The notes under the pieces: generated by a model
Told to the model about the DNA's origin: nothing
The model's input: the letters and a program-made list of their open reading frames with translations, nothing else
The model's database searches: none
Shown: in pieces, positions 62,513 to 64,000 of the stretch
How the letters are laid out: every line of letters starts with the position of its first letter
Position numbering within the stretch: the first letter of the stretch is position 1
Position numbers and translations under genes: made by a program
Assembly: GCA_016720705.1 (NCBI GenBank)
Contig: JADKKB010000008.1
Span: 48,865 to 112,864 of the forward strand
From: Chloracidobacterium sp.
Lineage (GTDB): Bacteria > Acidobacteriota > Blastocatellia > Pyrinomonadales > Pyrinomonadaceae
DNA: 64,000 bases
Reading direction: 5' to 3'

Positions 62513-63087
62513 ATGGTGTCGACAGCCTTATTTTTTGTATTTGCCGGCCTCGCGATCCTTTTGCGATCTCGATGTTATATCACCGGAAAATCCGATCTTT
62601 GGCGCGATCGCTGAATTTGGTGTTTTCATTTCGCTCGCGTGCATTTATGTGACTTTAGCAGCACCGTTCATCGCGACCGTGCAGATCCTGGTCTATGCCG
62701 GAGCGATAGGTGTTGTTGGTCGTCTTTGTCCTTATGCTGCTCAATCTTGACGAAGAGCCAAACCCGAAAGACTGGAAGCAAGTATCTTTGGGCATTCAGC
62801 GGCGGACTCGGAGCACTGCTGCTAGATCAGACGTTCTTTATCTACTACGCGGTGATGCGGGCTCCGGGCTGTACGTCGGATCAGGCACAAACGGTGGGTA
62901 AGACACTGAGCATCGGCCAGGCAATGTACAAGGATATCTGCTGCCGGTGGAGATAGTCGGGGTGATGCTGCTGATAGCGATCATCGGTTCGGTGATCGCT
63001 TATGGGAGCTTGATTCAAGTCAGCCCAAGCTCAGACTGGTCATCGATAACGGAAGAGCAAGAATTGAGGCTGAAAGAAAGCCTCTGA
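62513..63087 (+). pseudogene. nuoJ: NADH-quinone oxidoreductase subunit J, frameshifted
   Basis: Starts at ATG 62513, only 4 nt after nuoH, so nuoI is not between them. Segments: MVSTALFFVFAGLAIL, NPIFGAI, ISLACIYVTLAAPFIATVQILVYAGAI (the TM3 pi-bulge region), VLVVFVLMLLNLDEEPN, and PVEIVGVMLLIAIIGSVIAYG near the end. The stop is at 63085-63087. About 190 aa when repaired. Membrane subunit linking quinone chemistry to proton pumping. Confidence 0.85.
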
Positions 63088-63098
63088 TCTAAACGAAA

Positions 63099-63425
63099 AT
63101 GGAACCAAGTTTGTATTTGATTATCTGGCACAAACAGGAGTATGTGTTCACGATCGAGGCGGTCGGCGTTGTTTTCAAACTTTACGCTTTATCAGGATGT
63201 TTATGTGCATCGAGCTGATGCTCAATGCCGTAAATCAGACATTCGTGGCATTTTCACGATATTACGGCGATATGACCGGACAGCTTTTCGTGTTTATGGT
63301 GATCCCCGTCGCCGCCCCAGAAACGCCACCGTCGGGCTCGGTATATTCATTGCGTTTTCCGAAACAAACAGTCGGTCGACGTCGATGGCGCAAGTATTGC
63401 TGAGGAAGTGGTACCACCTTCTTGA
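63099..63425 (+). pseudogene. nuoK: NADH-quinone oxidoreductase subunit K, frameshifted
   Basis: Starts at ATG 63099 (MEPSLYLI). After early damage (63110-63190), MFMCIELMLNAVNQTFVAFSRYYGDMTGQ contains the conserved Glu of TM2 and LMLNAVN. FVFMVIPVAAAE-like and GLGIFIAF..RN follow in different frames, and the end EEVVPPS stops at 63423-63425. About 108 aa when repaired. Proton-channel subunit of the membrane arm. Confidence 0.85.
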
Positions 63426-64000
63426 CTGAAAATAACCTTTTAGCTTAATTATTTTTGCCCCGCTGGCGTCAAATTTGCCGTGATCAATTGGCTGATCGGC
63501 GGCCGGCTCAAGAACGCGTTGTTTAGCGGAGCTGTGGCGTGCCGGCTCGATCGTGGTGTCGTAGCGGTGGCGTTCTACATAGCGTTTGTCGCCGATGGCG
63601 GAGCTTTGTTTATCTGACTCAAGCCCGTACTCCAGTCAGATCTGGACGTGGATACAGGTAGAATTTCCGGGCTGACTTCGGGCTCGGAATGGACCACCTG
63701 TCGGCCATACTCATGCCTGTTTTATAACATTTGTCGGCTTGCTGATCCACATATTCGCGACCGGCTATACCGAAGGAGCGATCCGGGGTTTTACCGCTTC
63801 TTTGTACCTGAACCTCTTTGTATTCGCAATGCGAAGGCGTCAATTTCTGGCGGATAATTTCCTCCTGATGTTCGTCGGATGGGAAGGCGTAGAGACTTTG
63901 CTCATATCTTTTGATCGGAATTACCATCAAAAGGACGAGGCGTAAGGCTGCAAAGAAGGCTTTGTAATGAACCGCATCGGTGACTGGGGCGTTTTGATGG
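63422..64000 (+). pseudogene. nuoL: NADH-quinone oxidoreductase subunit L, 5' part, frameshifted and cut by the window end
   Basis: Begins at about TTG 63422, overlapping the nuoK stop (TENNLLALIIFAPLAGV across one lost base). Readable segments: INWLIGGRLKNALFSGAV, VAFYIAFVADGGALF, QSDLWTWIQVEFPG, FGLGMDHLSAIL, FITFVGLLIHIFATGYM, YLNLFVFAML, VLADNFLLMFVGWEGVGL and YHQKDEARKAAKKAFVMNRIGDWG, all classic NuoL. The gene continues past 64000. Antiporter-like proton-pumping subunit. Confidence 0.88.

Noticed and set aside
53003..64000. True pseudogenisation of complex I
   Set aside because: Cofactor ligands and operon junctions are intact while indels affect all genes equally; sequence error is the simpler explanation, although not proven here.

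Overview
The window looks like a chromosome segment of a diderm, heterotrophic bacterium. Gene content and protein style suggest Acidobacteriota, probably class Blastocatellia (Pyrinomonadaceae-like): a 14-subunit-type nuo operon with extra genes, a speA/deoxyhypusine-synthase-like/speB operon, a sigma-54 pilin promoter, and many RAYT and IS110 elements. That placement is inference; no rRNA or marker gene in the window fixes it. LAYOUT. (1) 1-16.7 kb is a heavy-metal resistance island, almost all on the plus strand. It holds two tripartite RND efflux systems: a czcCBA-type set (zinc/cobalt/cadmium class; czcA carries one frameshift) and a cusA-type set (copper/silver class) with its own lipoprotein, cupredoxin, TolC and adaptor. 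A PII-like regulator, two cation diffusion facilitators, a DUF3703 protein, small membrane and Cys-rich proteins and a methyltransferase accompany them. The island ends at 17.05-17.10 kb in the orphan 3' half of a tRNA-Pro(GGG) gene followed by a terminator, which is the classic scar of tRNA-targeted integration. (2) 17.1-32.9 kb is core chromosome: HtrA protease, polyamine operon, type IV pilin, M28 peptidase, endonuclease III, DegT aminotransferase, TPR protein and O-antigen ligase. (3) 32.9-40.2 kb is a mobile-element graveyard: short dispersed repeats, an orphan Hcp-like gene with a truncated second copy, RAYT elements, and two inverted copies of one IS110/IS1111-type insertion sequence flanking a lipoprotein gene. 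Both IS copies sit at the same position inside the terminal repeat of a RAYT element. (4) 40.2-51.6 kb is core again: radical SAM/B12 protein, SDR, Mre11/SbcD-like nuclease, LON-domain protein, SpoIVB-like S55 protein, HD hydrolase, then a moaE-moaD-thiG-thiS cluster. (5) 51.7-64.0 kb is the respiratory complex I operon in the order nuoA-B-x-C-D-E-x-F-x-G-H-J-K-L (x = non-nuo gene). nuoA and nuoB are intact; from about 53.05 kb onward every gene carries several single-base indels while the protein motifs stay conserved. That pattern is best explained by a stretch of unpolished sequence, not by gene decay. HOW THE GENES WORK TOGETHER. The island moves Zn/Co/Cd and Cu/Ag from cytoplasm and periplasm to the outside, with CDF pumps feeding the periplasmic pool that RND complexes then expel. 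The speA-DHS-like-speB operon makes agmatine and putrescine and probably a further polyamine. moaD/moaE and thiS/thiG build the molybdopterin dithiolene and the thiazole moiety of thiamine using two homologous ubiquitin-like sulfur carriers. The nuo operon encodes proton-pumping NADH dehydrogenase; nuoI is not where it is normally found.
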